DNA of 40,749 nucleotides, from NCBI RefSeq assembly GCF_002087295.1, contig NZ_MWVI01000038.1, positions 1 to 40,749 of the forward strand, read 5' to 3'. The notes below the pieces were generated by a model that searched no databases, was not told the DNA's origin, and saw nothing but the letters and a program-made list of their open reading frames with translations. The position numbers and the translations under genes are program-made. Position 1 is the stretch's first letter; every line of letters starts with the position of its first letter. Source of the stretch: Vreelandella lionensis (lineage in GTDB: Bacteria; Pseudomonadota; Gammaproteobacteria; Pseudomonadales; Halomonadaceae). Shown here piece after piece: positions 28,425-37,265 of the stretch.

Positions 28425-28635
28425 AGGCCGGTCTCCGGGCTGACGAGCGAAAGGGGCGGCTTAACGTAAGCGCCATACCTTTCCGAACGACCACCTTCCC
28501 ATGCGTAAGCACAGTGGCGTCTCTAGCCGTTCTTATCTCGATCACCGTTGCGGGGGCAGCGTTGGATTCACAAAAAGCGTTCACCAACTTCCCGTTTAAC
28601 TGATGGCGTTAGTGCCACCAGCACCTGAGAGTGCG
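28425..28635 (-). promoter_or_regulatory. Cobalamin (B12) riboswitch
   Basis: Reading the minus strand, conserved aptamer elements occur in order: GGTGGCACTAACGCC, AACGGGAAGTTGGTG, GCTGCCCCCGCAACGGT, then the B12-box GACGCCACTGTG, GGGAAGGTGGTC and finally CAGCCCGGAGACCGGCC. This is the AdoCbl-binding aptamer, upstream of btuB on the same strand with about 160 nt to the start codon. It would lower btuB-btuF-btuC-btuD expression when B12 is plentiful. Ends are approximate. Confidence 0.93.
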
Positions 28636-28675
28636 CGTAAACTAGCAACTTGTTAGAGGTTGGTCAATTTACCGT

Positions 28676-29107
28676 TTAGCCTTTCAGCGCCTGTAATAGG
28701 CCGTGGCGCACGTACCATACCTGCTCAGCGTGGGCGGCGGCATCCTGGGTGAACCAGCCGCTTAAATCGCGCAGGCGGCGCTGGTCTCGGGCGATGGGCA
28801 CCAGGCCACGACCCAGTTCGTTGGCAATAATCACCAGCGCGACGTTATCCTCTGCGGCGGTTTGGTTTAGGCGCTGTAAATCTTCCCGCCACTGGGCTCG
28901 CCACTCGTCGCTGCTGAAGTCAGAATCCAGCGCGGCGGTGAGCCACTCAAACAAGCCGTGGAGCACCAGCGGCGTATTCGGCAGCATGACGTGGGCGACC
29001 TCGGGAAGGCGCTGGCCAGGGGCTAAGCGCCACCATCCCGCACCGGGAACGCGTTGTTTTACAGCATCGCGCTTACCTGCACTGGCACCGCCGATGAATA
29101 GTTGCAT
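28676..29107 (-). CDS. Short CobU-like protein (adenosylcobinamide kinase family, degenerate)
   Basis: About 143 residues. The start at 29107 rather than 29113 is chosen because GGAG lies 7 nt upstream of the former. A P-loop-like IGGASAGKRD replaces the CobU GGARSGKS, and the middle with the guanylylated His and the YIATA motif is missing, but the C-terminal part IIANELGRGLVPIARDQRRLRDLSGWFTQ retains the CobU NE-G-GIVP region well. Probably a subunit or diverged paralogue working with the fuller CobU encoded 1.3 kb upstream. The 3' end of cobC overlaps its start. Last gene before the btu riboswitch. Confidence 0.7.
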   Translation of the reverse strand: MQLFIGGASAGKRDAVKQRVPGAGWWRLAPGQRLPEVAHVMLPNTPLVLHGLFEWLTAALDSDFSSDEWRAQWREDLQRLNQTAAEDNVALVIIANELGRGLVPIARDQRRLRDLSGWFTQDAAAHAEQVWYVRHGLLQALKG

Positions 29108-29712
29108 TGCCATTCTCCTTTTCCATCCTCACCTGCCTGATACGCGAGCTGCCAGCGCCGTCCTTGGGCCTGATGCACAATCCTCTCCCAAAAATCGAGG
29201 GTTTCAAAACGGCGGCGTAGCTCACGAATCACACCGACGTGGGTCACCACTAACACTTTTTGATAGCCATACTGCTGAGTGTGTGCCGCGACATCGTCGA
29301 GCCAAGCATCTAGACGTTCGCGCAGCTGGCCAGAAGACTCTCCACCGGGAATTTGCAGCTCTCCGGCGCTATCAATCCAGGCGCGATAGTGCGGCAATTC
29401 TTTTAATTCATCGTAAACCTTGCCTTCGTACTCGCCAAAATCAAGCTCTCGTAGGCGCGGTTCGGCATAGATGGGTATACCCGGTTTTGCTGCTTGTGAC
29501 CACGCCAGCGTTTGCTGGCAGCGGCCAAGGTCACTGGCATAAATCGCGTCAAAGCGTTCATCCATCAGGGCTTTCCGAAGCGTTAGCAGCCCCTCCTCCG
29601 CATCGGGAAACAGCAGCGGAATATCCCGCTGGCCCTGGTAACGGCGCTCTAAATTCCAGGCGGTGATACCGTGACGAACTGCCACCAACTCCACATTAAG
29701 ACCAGTAGCCAA
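29059..29712 (-). CDS. cobC: Histidine phosphatase, probable alpha-ribazole phosphatase
   Basis: A 217-residue phosphoglycerate-mutase-like phosphatase. RHGIT near residue 13 is the catalytic motif (phospho-accepting His), with ASDLGRCQQTL, RELDFGEYEGKVYDEL, IPGGESSGQL and the second His in VVTHVGVIRE. In cobalamin synthesis this family dephosphorylates alpha-ribazole-5'-phosphate or adenosylcobalamin-5'-phosphate; the assignment rests on the operon with cobS, cobU and cobT. It overlaps cobS at the start (64 nt) and the CobU-like gene at the end (about 49 nt), so the start might be the GTG a few codons in. Confidence 0.85.
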   Translation of the reverse strand: MATGLNVELVAVRHGITAWNLERRYQGQRDIPLLFPDAEEGLLTLRKALMDERFDAIYASDLGRCQQTLAWSQAAKPGIPIYAEPRLRELDFGEYEGKVYDELKELPHYRAWIDSAGELQIPGGESSGQLRERLDAWLDDVAAHTQQYGYQKVLVVTHVGVIRELRRRFETLDFWERIVHQAQGRRWQLAYQAGEDGKGEWQCNYSSAVPVQVSAML

Positions 29713-30413
29713 AGCTCTCCTCCTTCAATGGTGGCACCGACCATATCGCCGTTAATGCCGTTAAATAGACGCAGCAGTGCCGCACGCGTCAGCGCTAACC
29801 AACACGCGACTGCGACCAGCCATAGCGCCATCGTGGGCCATGCCAACGCCAGCGGTAGAAGCGGCACCAGCGCTAGCCCAACATTACGACGACTAAGCGA
29901 CTGCTGCCAGCTCCAAGCCAGGCCGCGTGGTTGGGCACACGGGGTGAGTATGAGTAGCGCCACACCTGCCCAGCGCCCTAGCGCAGGCACGATCACCAGC
30001 CACCACAGCGGCGCGTGATACTGCAGCAGCGCCCAGAGCAGCACGCCCTTCCAGGCCAGCAAAAACAGCAGCGCCAGCATACCGAAGCTGCCGATTTGTG
30101 GGTCTTTCATGATCTCCCAGCGCCGTTCCAGCGGCTGGTTGCTGCCCAGCGCATCGGCCAGGTCCATCACGCCATCCAAGTGCAAGCCGCCGGTTAACGC
30201 CACCCACACGCTAAGCAACAGCAGCGCGGTGATCGGCGTAGGTGTATGCAGCTGCCCTATTAGCAGCGCGGCCAGTGCTAGCACGCCACCCACCAGCAGG
30301 CCCACTAGCGGGTAGGCGCGAATAGCCCAGCGTCGGGTATCGGGTGCCCAGGGGCAGGCCACCGGAATGGGCAAGCGAGTGAGAAATTGTAGGGCGAGCG
30401 CCCGCCATACATG
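29649..30413 (-). CDS. cobS: Adenosylcobinamide-GDP ribazoletransferase (cobalamin synthase)
   Basis: Polytopic membrane enzyme joining alpha-ribazole to AdoCbi-GDP to make adenosylcobalamin (phosphate). Features: RALALQFLTRLPIPV at the N-terminus, TGGLHLDGVMDLADAL with the metal-binding Asp residues, MKDPQIGSFGMLAL, and LFNGINGDMVGATIE near the C-terminus. Length about 254 is normal. The start is uncertain: no ATG/GTG/TTG lies in frame just before the homology; an ATG at 30412-30410 would be in frame if one base were added near 30408, so another single-base lesion is suspected. It follows cobU almost directly. Confidence 0.85.
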   Translation of the reverse strand, partial: HVWRALALQFLTRLPIPVACPWAPDTRRWAIRAYPLVGLLVGGVLALAALLIGQLHTPTPITALLLLSVWVALTGGLHLDGVMDLADALGSNQPLERRWEIMKDPQIGSFGMLALLFLLAWKGVLLWALLQYHAPLWWLVIVPALGRWAGVALLILTPCAQPRGLAWSWQQSLSRRNVGLALVPLLPLALAWPTMALWLVAVACWLALTRAALLRLFNGINGDMVGATIEGGELWLLVLMWSWWQFVTVSPPGI

Positions 30414-30420
30414 ACGTTGT

Positions 30421-30987
30421 TCACAAATTTGCGACCGCCTTCCACTCGATGGGCTGGCCCGCGACGACCTCAATGACGCTATCTGCCTCGGTGGCCAACC
30501 AACGGTGAAGCATTTGCAAAAACTCCACGTAGCGCAGCGTTTCGGACCCGTTCGGCAGCGGCGCTTCGTTAAGATCATTGGAGACAATCACTGAAGTAAT
30601 ATTCCGCGCTCGGGCATCTTGTAGGCAGCGCACTAAAAGAGAAAAGCCTTCGGTAGTGGAAAGCGGCTCGCTCTCGTCGTCTTCCTCATGAAACATGACC
30701 TGACTACCCCACAGAGTAAGGCAATCTAACAGGGCAGCGTGACCGTCCGGCACTTGGGACACCGCTTGATCAATTGCCAAAGGTGCTTCCAGCGTTACCC
30801 AAGAAGACACCGAGCTGGAGGTGGACCGTTCCGCTTTGTGATGCGCTACCCGCTCAGCCATTTCATCATCATAGACACTGGCGGTGGCCACATAGAAACA
30901 GGGCTTACCGTTGGCGGCTTGCAGGACGCACTGTTCAGCGACGTGACTCTTACCGGGGCGCGCGCCCCCACTAACAAACACAATCAT
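30421..30987 (-). CDS. cobU: Adenosylcobinamide kinase / adenosylcobinamide-phosphate guanylyltransferase
   Basis: A 188-residue CobU. The P-loop is FVSGGARPGKSHVAE (usual Ser of GGARSGKS is Pro), followed by YVATASVYDDEMAERVAHHKAER with the guanylylated His and LLDCLTLWGSQ. The usual NEVGxGIVP segment is changed to NDLNEAPLP, and the C-terminal tail differs from typical CobU. It phosphorylates cobinamide and attaches GMP to it. Its start overlaps the cobD end by 17 nt. The short CobU-like protein nearby keeps the motif that is altered here. Confidence 0.87.
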   Translation of the reverse strand: MIVFVSGGARPGKSHVAEQCVLQAANGKPCFYVATASVYDDEMAERVAHHKAERSTSSSVSSWVTLEAPLAIDQAVSQVPDGHAALLDCLTLWGSQVMFHEEDDESEPLSTTEGFSLLVRCLQDARARNITSVIVSNDLNEAPLPNGSETLRYVEFLQMLHRWLATEADSVIEVVAGQPIEWKAVANL

Positions 30988-32062
30988 GTAACACCTTTAA
31001 CAATCGATCATTTGCCGAACTATCGCGCACAGCCAGCCGCAGCCAACCACCGTTTAGCCCTGAAAAGCTATAGGTATGCCGCGCCAGCATACCGGTATAA
31101 AGCAAGCGTTCAAGCAGCAGCACGCTGGAAATACCGCGCTGGCACAGCTCAGCTCCAGGGCGCACGAGAAAAAAGCAGCTGTGGCTAGACACCACTTCAA
31201 GCCCCATGGCGGCCAGCGCTTGCCCCATGCGCGGCTGCTCACTGGCAAGCCACTGCCGGGTACGCTGAGCAAATACCACATCGGCCAGCAGCGGTGCCAC
31301 TAGCTCGGCGGCGAGGTGATTGACGCTCCAGGGCGGCTGATGGCGTGCCAGGGCGGCAATGTGCGCGGCACTGGCCAACACATAACCCAGGCGCAGCCCG
31401 GGCAGGGTGTAAAACTTGGTCATGGAGCGCAGCAGCATAAGCTGCGGATAGCGGGCTAGCAGCGGCGTGAGCGGCTCAGCGTCTATGGCTAAATCAATAA
31501 AGGCTTCATCCACCACCAGCGTTGCCGTGGTAGGCATGCACGAGAGCAAACGCTCAATCTCCACAGCGGAGATCAGCGTGCCGGTGGGATTGTTGGGGCG
31601 GCATAGAAACACCACATCTGCTTTAGCAGCCCGCACGTTTAACGCCGCCGGTTGCACCTCAAACCGCGGTGCCTCAAGCACATATTCCGTCACAGTAAGA
31701 CTATGCGCTGCACAGGCTCTGGCGTATTCGCCAAAGGTTGGTGTCACAATCAGTGCGCACTGGCCAGCGTGGTGGGCAGCAGCAAGAAAAATAGCTTCCG
31801 CCCCGCCGTTGGTGAGCAGCACTTGCTCTGGCGCCACGCCCTCGTGCTCGGCAATGGCTTGTCGTGCGGCGTGGTAGGTGAGCTCTGGGTAGCGGCTTAA
31901 CCCCCTAATATGATCAGCCAACCAATCCGTCAACCAGGGCGGCGGCCCCAGCGGGTTGAGGTTAGCACTCACATCCTCGAACGGGTGTCCCGCAGGCAGC
32001 CCAAAGCGCTTCAATAGCGCCGCTGCGTCGCCGCCATGGTTTGGCCAGGGAGTGGAAGTCAT
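30971..32062 (-). CDS. cobD: Threonine-phosphate decarboxylase
   Basis: A 363-residue fold-type I PLP enzyme making (R)-1-amino-2-propanol phosphate for the nucleotide-loop linker. Family marks: NLNPLGPPPW near the start, LLTNGGAEAIFLAA, FLCRPNNPTGTL, VVDEAFIDL and the Schiff-base Lys in RSMTKFYTLPGLRLGY. The start at 32062 (MTSTPWPNHGG) is chosen because its ATG overlaps the cbiB stop in the sequence ATGA, and homologues begin here; an in-frame ATG 78 nt upstream lies inside cbiB. The name follows Salmonella use (CobC in Pseudomonas denitrificans). Confidence 0.9.
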   Translation of the reverse strand: MTSTPWPNHGGDAAALLKRFGLPAGHPFEDVSANLNPLGPPPWLTDWLADHIRGLSRYPELTYHAARQAIAEHEGVAPEQVLLTNGGAEAIFLAAAHHAGQCALIVTPTFGEYARACAAHSLTVTEYVLEAPRFEVQPAALNVRAAKADVVFLCRPNNPTGTLISAVEIERLLSCMPTTATLVVDEAFIDLAIDAEPLTPLLARYPQLMLLRSMTKFYTLPGLRLGYVLASAAHIAALARHQPPWSVNHLAAELVAPLLADVVFAQRTRQWLASEQPRMGQALAAMGLEVVSSHSCFFLVRPGAELCQRGISSVLLLERLLYTGMLARHTYSFSGLNGGWLRLAVRDSSANDRLLKVLHDCVC

Positions 32063-33048
32063 ATCCGCCCCCAGAGAGTCAACGCGGCTAAGGTGAAGAA
32101 CAGCAGCCACCCGCCGTGCATCAGCCGCAGCGTCATGCAAATATGCGCCACGTTGAGCGGCATTTGCCCGCTCCCCAAGGTCGCCCGATGGGAGGCCACA
32201 CCCTGATAAAAATTAGTGCCGCCTAACTGTACGCCCAGCAAATTCGCCACCATCGCTTCCGGCCAACCGGCGTTGGGGCTGGGGTGGCGCGGCGCTTCCC
32301 GGCAGGTGGCGGCCAGCGCGCCTCGCCAGCGTGATACGGTGACACCTCGCCCTATCAAGCCGCTGCCCGCTAGCCATAAACAGAGCGCCGTCAGCCGTGC
32401 GGGCAGCCAATTAGCCACATCATCCAGTTTTGCCGATGCGTAGCCAAAGTCGTTAAAGCGTTCGTTACGGTAGCCCACCATCGAATCCAGGGTATTCACC
32501 GCCTTGTACGCTAGCGCTAACGGTGCCTCGCCAATAAGCGCAAAAAACAGCGGTGCCGTGATGCCATCTACGGTATTTTCAGCCACGGTTTCCACTGCGC
32601 CACGGGTGATGCCTGCTTCCTCTACGCGTTGCGTATCGCGTCCTACAATCATTGCCAGCGCTTGGCGTGCAGCGGGCAAATCGCCTTTGCTAAGCGGTGC
32701 TGACACCGCACGGGCCGCATCGCCCAAACCTTTTATCGCAAGCGTCGTAGAAAGCAGCCACAGCTCGGCTATCAACGCCAACCCAGGGTGAAGCCTGGCA
32801 AGCACTAAGAGAAACAGCCAGCTAAACAACCACACGCCCCCCACTACCGTCACGGTTAGGAAAGCACCGCTTAGCTTGCGCTGCCGCGCCGTGCCCCGAT
32901 TCCATAGCCGCTCATAGCTGCTAATCATCCCCCCAATGATCACCACAGGATGTGGCAACCAGCGCGGGTCGCCCACTAGCAGATCAATGAGAATGGCAAC
33001 GGCGACGAGGATAACTGCGGCAGGCATCCCATCAGTAATAAAACTCAT
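32059..33048 (-). CDS. cbiB: Adenosylcobinamide-phosphate synthase
   Basis: A 329-residue membrane protein joining aminopropanol phosphate to adenosylcobyric acid. LIDLLVGDPRWLPHPVVIIG and the ITRGAVETVAENTVDGITAP segment are diagnostic, along with YKAVNTLDSMVGYRNERF, APRHPSPNAGWPEA and several hydrophobic helices. Its ATG (33048) overlaps the cobT stop (ATGA), and its stop overlaps the cobD start the same way, indicating a tightly coupled operon. Intact. Confidence 0.93.
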   Translation of the reverse strand: MSFITDGMPAAVILVAVAILIDLLVGDPRWLPHPVVIIGGMISSYERLWNRGTARQRKLSGAFLTVTVVGGVWLFSWLFLLVLARLHPGLALIAELWLLSTTLAIKGLGDAARAVSAPLSKGDLPAARQALAMIVGRDTQRVEEAGITRGAVETVAENTVDGITAPLFFALIGEAPLALAYKAVNTLDSMVGYRNERFNDFGYASAKLDDVANWLPARLTALCLWLAGSGLIGRGVTVSRWRGALAATCREAPRHPSPNAGWPEAMVANLLGVQLGGTNFYQGVASHRATLGSGQMPLNVAHICMTLRLMHGGWLLFFTLAALTLWGRI

Positions 33049-34119
33049 GCGGTGTGACTGCTAACACCGGCCTGAGTAAAGGTGGCCATCTCCTTCAGCA
33101 TGGCGGCCGCCGCCTGCACCAGCGGGAACGCCAGCGCCGCCCCACTGCCTTCACCCAAACGCATACCCAGCGCCAGCAACGGCTCGGCCTGAAGCGCTTC
33201 TAGCGCGGTGGCGTGGCCCGGCTCTTCAGAACGATGGCCAAAAATGAGATAGCCTCGCACCGCTGGGCACAGCCGGCAGGCCGTTAGTGCGGCGACGGTA
33301 GCAATAAAACCATCCACAATGGCGGGTAGCCGATGGGCGGCAGCGGCCAAATAGGCCCCCGTCATGGCGGCGAACTCTAACCCGCCGAGTTTACTCAGCA
33401 CATCTAAAGGGTCGTTGCTATCGGCTTGGCGGGCGTGAAGCGCCTGCTCAATCACCGCCACTTTATGCGCCTGCTGGGCGCTATTAATGCCGGTTCCTGC
33501 CCCTACCACTGTTGCGACTGGCACTTGGGTGAACGCCGCCAGCATCGCGCTGCTGGCGGTGGTGTTGGCAATACCCATTTCTCCGACGATGATGCTTTTC
33601 GCGCCCTTTTCAGCCAAGCGCCCTACCGAATCGGCACCAACATTGATAGCGCTCAGGGCTTCCTCACGGCTCATGGCGTCTTCCTGCACCATATTGGCGG
33701 TACCGGCGCGCACTTTGGCATCGACCACGCCCGGCAATGAAAGCGATGACACCACGCCCACATCAATCACTTCTACCTGCGCGCCAATTTGGCGGGCGAA
33801 GACGTTAATGGCTGCCCCACCGTGAGCAAAGTTAACCACCATTTGCGCGGTCACTTCTTGAGGGAAAGCCGACACCCCTTCTTCAGCCACGCCGTGGTCG
33901 GCGCAAATACCGCCACGCCCGGCGGCGAAACGAAAGGAGCGGCTTGGCCGGTGATGGCGCTAAGCTGAATGGCCAGCGCTTCGAGCCGACCCAAACTACC
34001 GGGGGGCTTGGTGAGCGTATCGCTATAAGCACGGCTGCACTCAGCGGCGGCGGGTCCACCGCATTGATGCGTGCCAGCAGTATTTGAAGCCGCTGTTCAG
34101 CGGTCGGCTCGTTAACCAT
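33045..34119 (-). pseudogene. cobT: Nicotinate-nucleotide--dimethylbenzimidazole phosphoribosyltransferase, frameshifted
   Basis: CobT makes alpha-ribazole phosphate from nicotinate mononucleotide and dimethylbenzimidazole. Reading in three segments gives a normal protein: RLQILLARINAVDPPPLSA (from the ATG at 34119), then YSDTLTKPPGSLGRLEALA to VSPPGVAVFA, then DHGVAEEGVSAFPQEVTAQM to the end, including NFAHGGAAINVFA, GEMGIANTTASSA and GAGTGIN. Two single-base losses, near 34035 and near 33902, explain the breaks; corrected length is about 358. The intact downstream frame (33045-33890) holds most of the catalytic domain. First gene of its operon, divergent from edd. Confidence 0.85.
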
Positions 34120-34269
34120 CGCAATTCCCCCCAGGCTGGTGGCGCAAGATAGTAGCAAAAGCAGGACTGCTATACTTGCGCTTTAAACGCCAAACAGGCG
34201 CTTGCGCACCGTTTTTTTCTATCATTCATCAAAGCATCATGTGCCACGGCGATAGTTGTTATCCATTAG

Positions 34270-34284
34270 GGTAATAAAACTACA
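34270..34284. promoter_or_regulatory. Candidate HexR operator 1 upstream of edd
   Basis: The minus strand reads TGTAGTTTTATTACC, matching the HexR consensus TGTARTWWWATTACA at 14 of 15 positions. HexR represses hexose-catabolism genes such as edd in gammaproteobacteria and is released by KDPG. It is about 110 bp before the edd start. The match is from memory of the consensus. Confidence 0.55.
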
Positions 34285-34343
34285 ACTTAAGCTATAAATA
34301 GCGTTTTTATTGCCGTAAAGTCTCTTATATCGACGCCATAAGA

Positions 34344-34358
34344 TGTAAAATAACTACA
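34344..34358. promoter_or_regulatory. Candidate HexR operator 2 upstream of edd
   Basis: TGTAAAATAACTACA has the TGTA-N7-TACA dyad and AT-rich centre of HexR sites. Its centre is 74 bp from the centre of the other candidate, about seven helical turns. It lies 38 bp before the edd ATG, where it could block RNA polymerase. Confidence 0.5.
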
Positions 34359-34396
34359 AATCTGGATTCACCGTCTCTACACATGCAGAGGTCTCT

Positions 34397-36285
34397 ATGC
34401 CTGGTTCAACACCCGCCACACTCAATCCTACGGTTGCAAGGTTACCCAACGTATTCGTGAGCGCTCTGCCGAGCGACGCGCCCTGTATGAGCGCCGCATG
34501 GCGGACCAGCACAAGCGCGGCGTTCACCGCTCTGAACTCTCTTGCGGTAACTTGGCCCACGGCTTTGCTGCCTGTAGCGCCCAGGAGAAAGACTCCCTGA
34601 AGCTGATGAACAGCGCCAACCTAGGGATTATTTCTTCGTACAACGACATGCTCCCGGCCCACCAGCCGTTTGAAACCTTCCCGGAAACCATTAAAGCGGC
34701 CGCCCGCGCCATGGGTTCTACCGCGCAGTTTGCCGGTGGCGTACCCGCCATGTGCGATGGCGTAACCCAAGGCCAGCCGGGCATGGAACTCTCGCTGTTT
34801 TCCCGCGACGTGATTGCCATGGCCACCGCCGTGGGCCTATCGCACAACATGTTTGATCCCGCTCTTTCCCCCGGCGTATGCGATAAAATCGTCCCCGGAC
34901 TATTCATCGGCGCGGCGCGTTTTGGTCACTTGCCCGCCATGTTCGTACCCGCTGGCCCAATGCCCAGCGGCCTGCCGAACAAAGAGAAAGCGCGCATTCG
35001 CCAGCTCTACGCCGAAGGCAAAGTGGGCCGCGAGGAGCTGCTGCAGGCGGAGTCCGACTCTTACCACAGCCCCGGCACCTGCACCTTCTACGGCACAGCC
35101 AACTCCAACCAGTTGATGATGGAAGTGATGGGCCTGCACCTGCCGGGCACCTCGTTCGTCAACCCGGGCACCGAGATGCGCGAAGCGCTCACCCGCTACG
35201 CCACCGAGCAGGCCATTCGCAACACCGAACCCGGCGGCGAGTACCGTCCGTTCTATAAGCAAATCGACGAGCGCGCCATCGTCAACGCCGTGGTCGGCCT
35301 GCTTGCGTCTGGCGGCTCTACCAACCATACCATGCACCTGATTGCTATGGCGGCAGCGGCGGGCATTTCCCTCAACTGGGACGACTTCACCGATCTGTCA
35401 GCGGTCACGCCCAGCATCATGAAGGTGTACGCCAAAGGCCAGGCGGATATTAACCACTTCCAGGCAGCGGGCGGCATGAGCTACCTGTTCCGCGGGCTGC
35501 TGGGCGCGGGCCTGCTCCACGGCGATATTCCCACGGTGTTTGGCACCGACCTGACCGCTTACACCCAAGAGCCCTTCCTGGAAGATGGCAAAGTGGTATG
35601 GCGCGAAGGCCCGGAAAACAGCCTGGACGAAGAAGTGCTGCGCCCGGTCGCTACACCCTTCGCCCCCACCGGCGGCCTGACCGTGATGAAAGGCAACCTG
35701 GGACGTGGCGTCATCAAAGTCTCGGCGGTAGCCGAAGAGCACCGTGTAGTAGAAGCGCCGGTGGAGATCTTCGAGGATCAGAACGAAATGAAAGCGGCGT
35801 TTGAGTCGGGCGACCTGGACCGCGACGTCATTGTGGTGGTTCGCTTCCAAGGCCCCAAAGCCAACGGCATGCCCGAACTGCACAAACTCACCCCCTTCCG
35901 GGGCGTACTCCAGGACCGTGGCTTCAAGGTCGCTCTCGTTACCGATGGCCGCATGTCCGGCGCGTCGGGCAAAGTGCCCGCCTCCATCCACATGAGCCCG
36001 GAAGCGCTGGACGGTGGCCCGCTGGCCAAGCTGCGCGATGGTGACGTGGTGCGCCTGGATGCCAACGCCGGCACGCTGGAAGCCAAAGTGGATGCGGCCA
36101 CCTGGGCCGACCGCGAGCGCGTAGTGGCGAACCTTGACCACTACCACGTTGGCCTGGGCCGCGAGCTGTTCTCGGGCTTCCGCCACTTGGCAATGCGCGG
36201 CGAAGAGGGCGCGGGCTCGTTGGGCGGCTTTGAAGCCGACGATCTCGCTCGTCAAGAAGGTCAGATTTTTCAAGAGGACGCCTGA
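34397..36285 (+). CDS. edd: 6-phosphogluconate dehydratase (5' end frameshifted)
   Basis: IlvD/Edd-type Fe-S dehydratase turning 6-phosphogluconate into KDPG, the committed Entner-Doudoroff step. Family marks: [63 protein letters not shown] and [15 protein letters not shown]; the cluster ligands are in these Cys-containing stretches. The uninterrupted frame starts at 34498 (595 aa), but the preceding bases encode [19 protein letters not shown] in the same frame, and an ATG at 34397 with AGAGG upstream reads [14 protein letters not shown] one base out of frame. One missing A near 34438-34440 joins them, giving the usual length. Ends TGATG into glk. Confidence 0.9.
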
Positions 36286-37250
36286 TGCGACCGGCATTAA
36301 TCGGGGACATTGGCGGCACGAATGCTCGCCTGGCGTTGGTCACGCCGGGTGAGGTCACGCCCCACGACATTCTTAACCTGCCCTGCGCCGATTACCCCGG
36401 CGTGATCGAAGCGATTCAGGACTATCTCGCTCGGGTAGGCGCAACGGGCGATAACGCCCCGCAAGAAGCGTGCCTGGCCTTCGCCTGCCCGGTGCACGCC
36501 GAGCGGGTGAAAATGACCAACAACCATTGGGACTTTATGAAAAGCGACGTTCAGCAGGCGCTGAATCTGTCGCTGTTTAAAGTCATCAATGACTTCACCG
36601 CCCAAGCACTGGGCGTTCCCCACGTGGGGGAAGATAACCTGGTGGAAGTGCAGCCTGGTGAAGCCCAGTCGCACTCGACCCGCTTGCTCATTGGCCCTGG
36701 TACCGGTTTAGGCGTGGCCGGGGTGTTCCCCGGCCAGCACGCCTGGATTCCGCTGCCCACCGAAGGCGGTCATGTCACCTTTGCGCCTACCGACACCACC
36801 GAACGCGCGCTGCTGGACGTGTTCTTACAACGCCACCAGCGGGTGAGCGTCGAGCGCATTCTGTGCGGCCAGGGGCTGCTAGAGCTATACCAAGCCCACT
36901 GCACCCTGGAAGGCCAAACGCCGCGCTGAGAGACCCCCGCCGAGGTGACCCAGGCGGCCAACCAGGGCGATGCCCTGGCCACGGCTACCCTGCTGCGCTT
37001 TTTGAAAATTCTCGGCGACGTGTGCGGCGATGCCACCCTGACCATGGGTGCGCGCGGCGGCGTGTATCTCTGCGGCGGTATTCTGCCCCGCCTGTTGGAC
37101 TGGCTGCCCAAGTGCGAGCTGCGCGCAAGCTTCGTCAATAAAGGGCGCATGGGCGCTTACAACGCCGACATCCCGGTGTGGATTGTGACTCACCCGTGGA
37201 CCGGCCTGCTGGTGGCCGCCGAAGCGCTACATAACGAAGAAGTCTTTTAA
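36285..37250 (+). pseudogene. glk: Glucokinase with in-frame TGA
   Basis: ROK-independent bacterial glucokinase of about 321 codons, phosphorylating glucose with ATP. GDIGGTNARLALV (phosphate-1 motif), LAFACPV, NDFTAQALG with the catalytic Asp, LIGPGTGLGVA and PTEGGHVTFAP are present; after the stop, GDVCGDATLTMGARGGVYLCGGI and FVNKGRM belong to the same family. The frame is unbroken apart from TGA at 36927-36929 in QTPR-stop-ETPAEVT. The conserved C-terminal half argues for a recent point change or a base-call error. Start overlaps the edd stop (TGATG). Confidence 0.87.
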
Positions 37251-37265
37251 TTGATGGGAAACGCC

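Noticed and set aside
34900..36297. Long minus-strand open frames opposite edd
   Set aside because: Antisense shadows of a GC-rich conserved gene; no homology or start signals.
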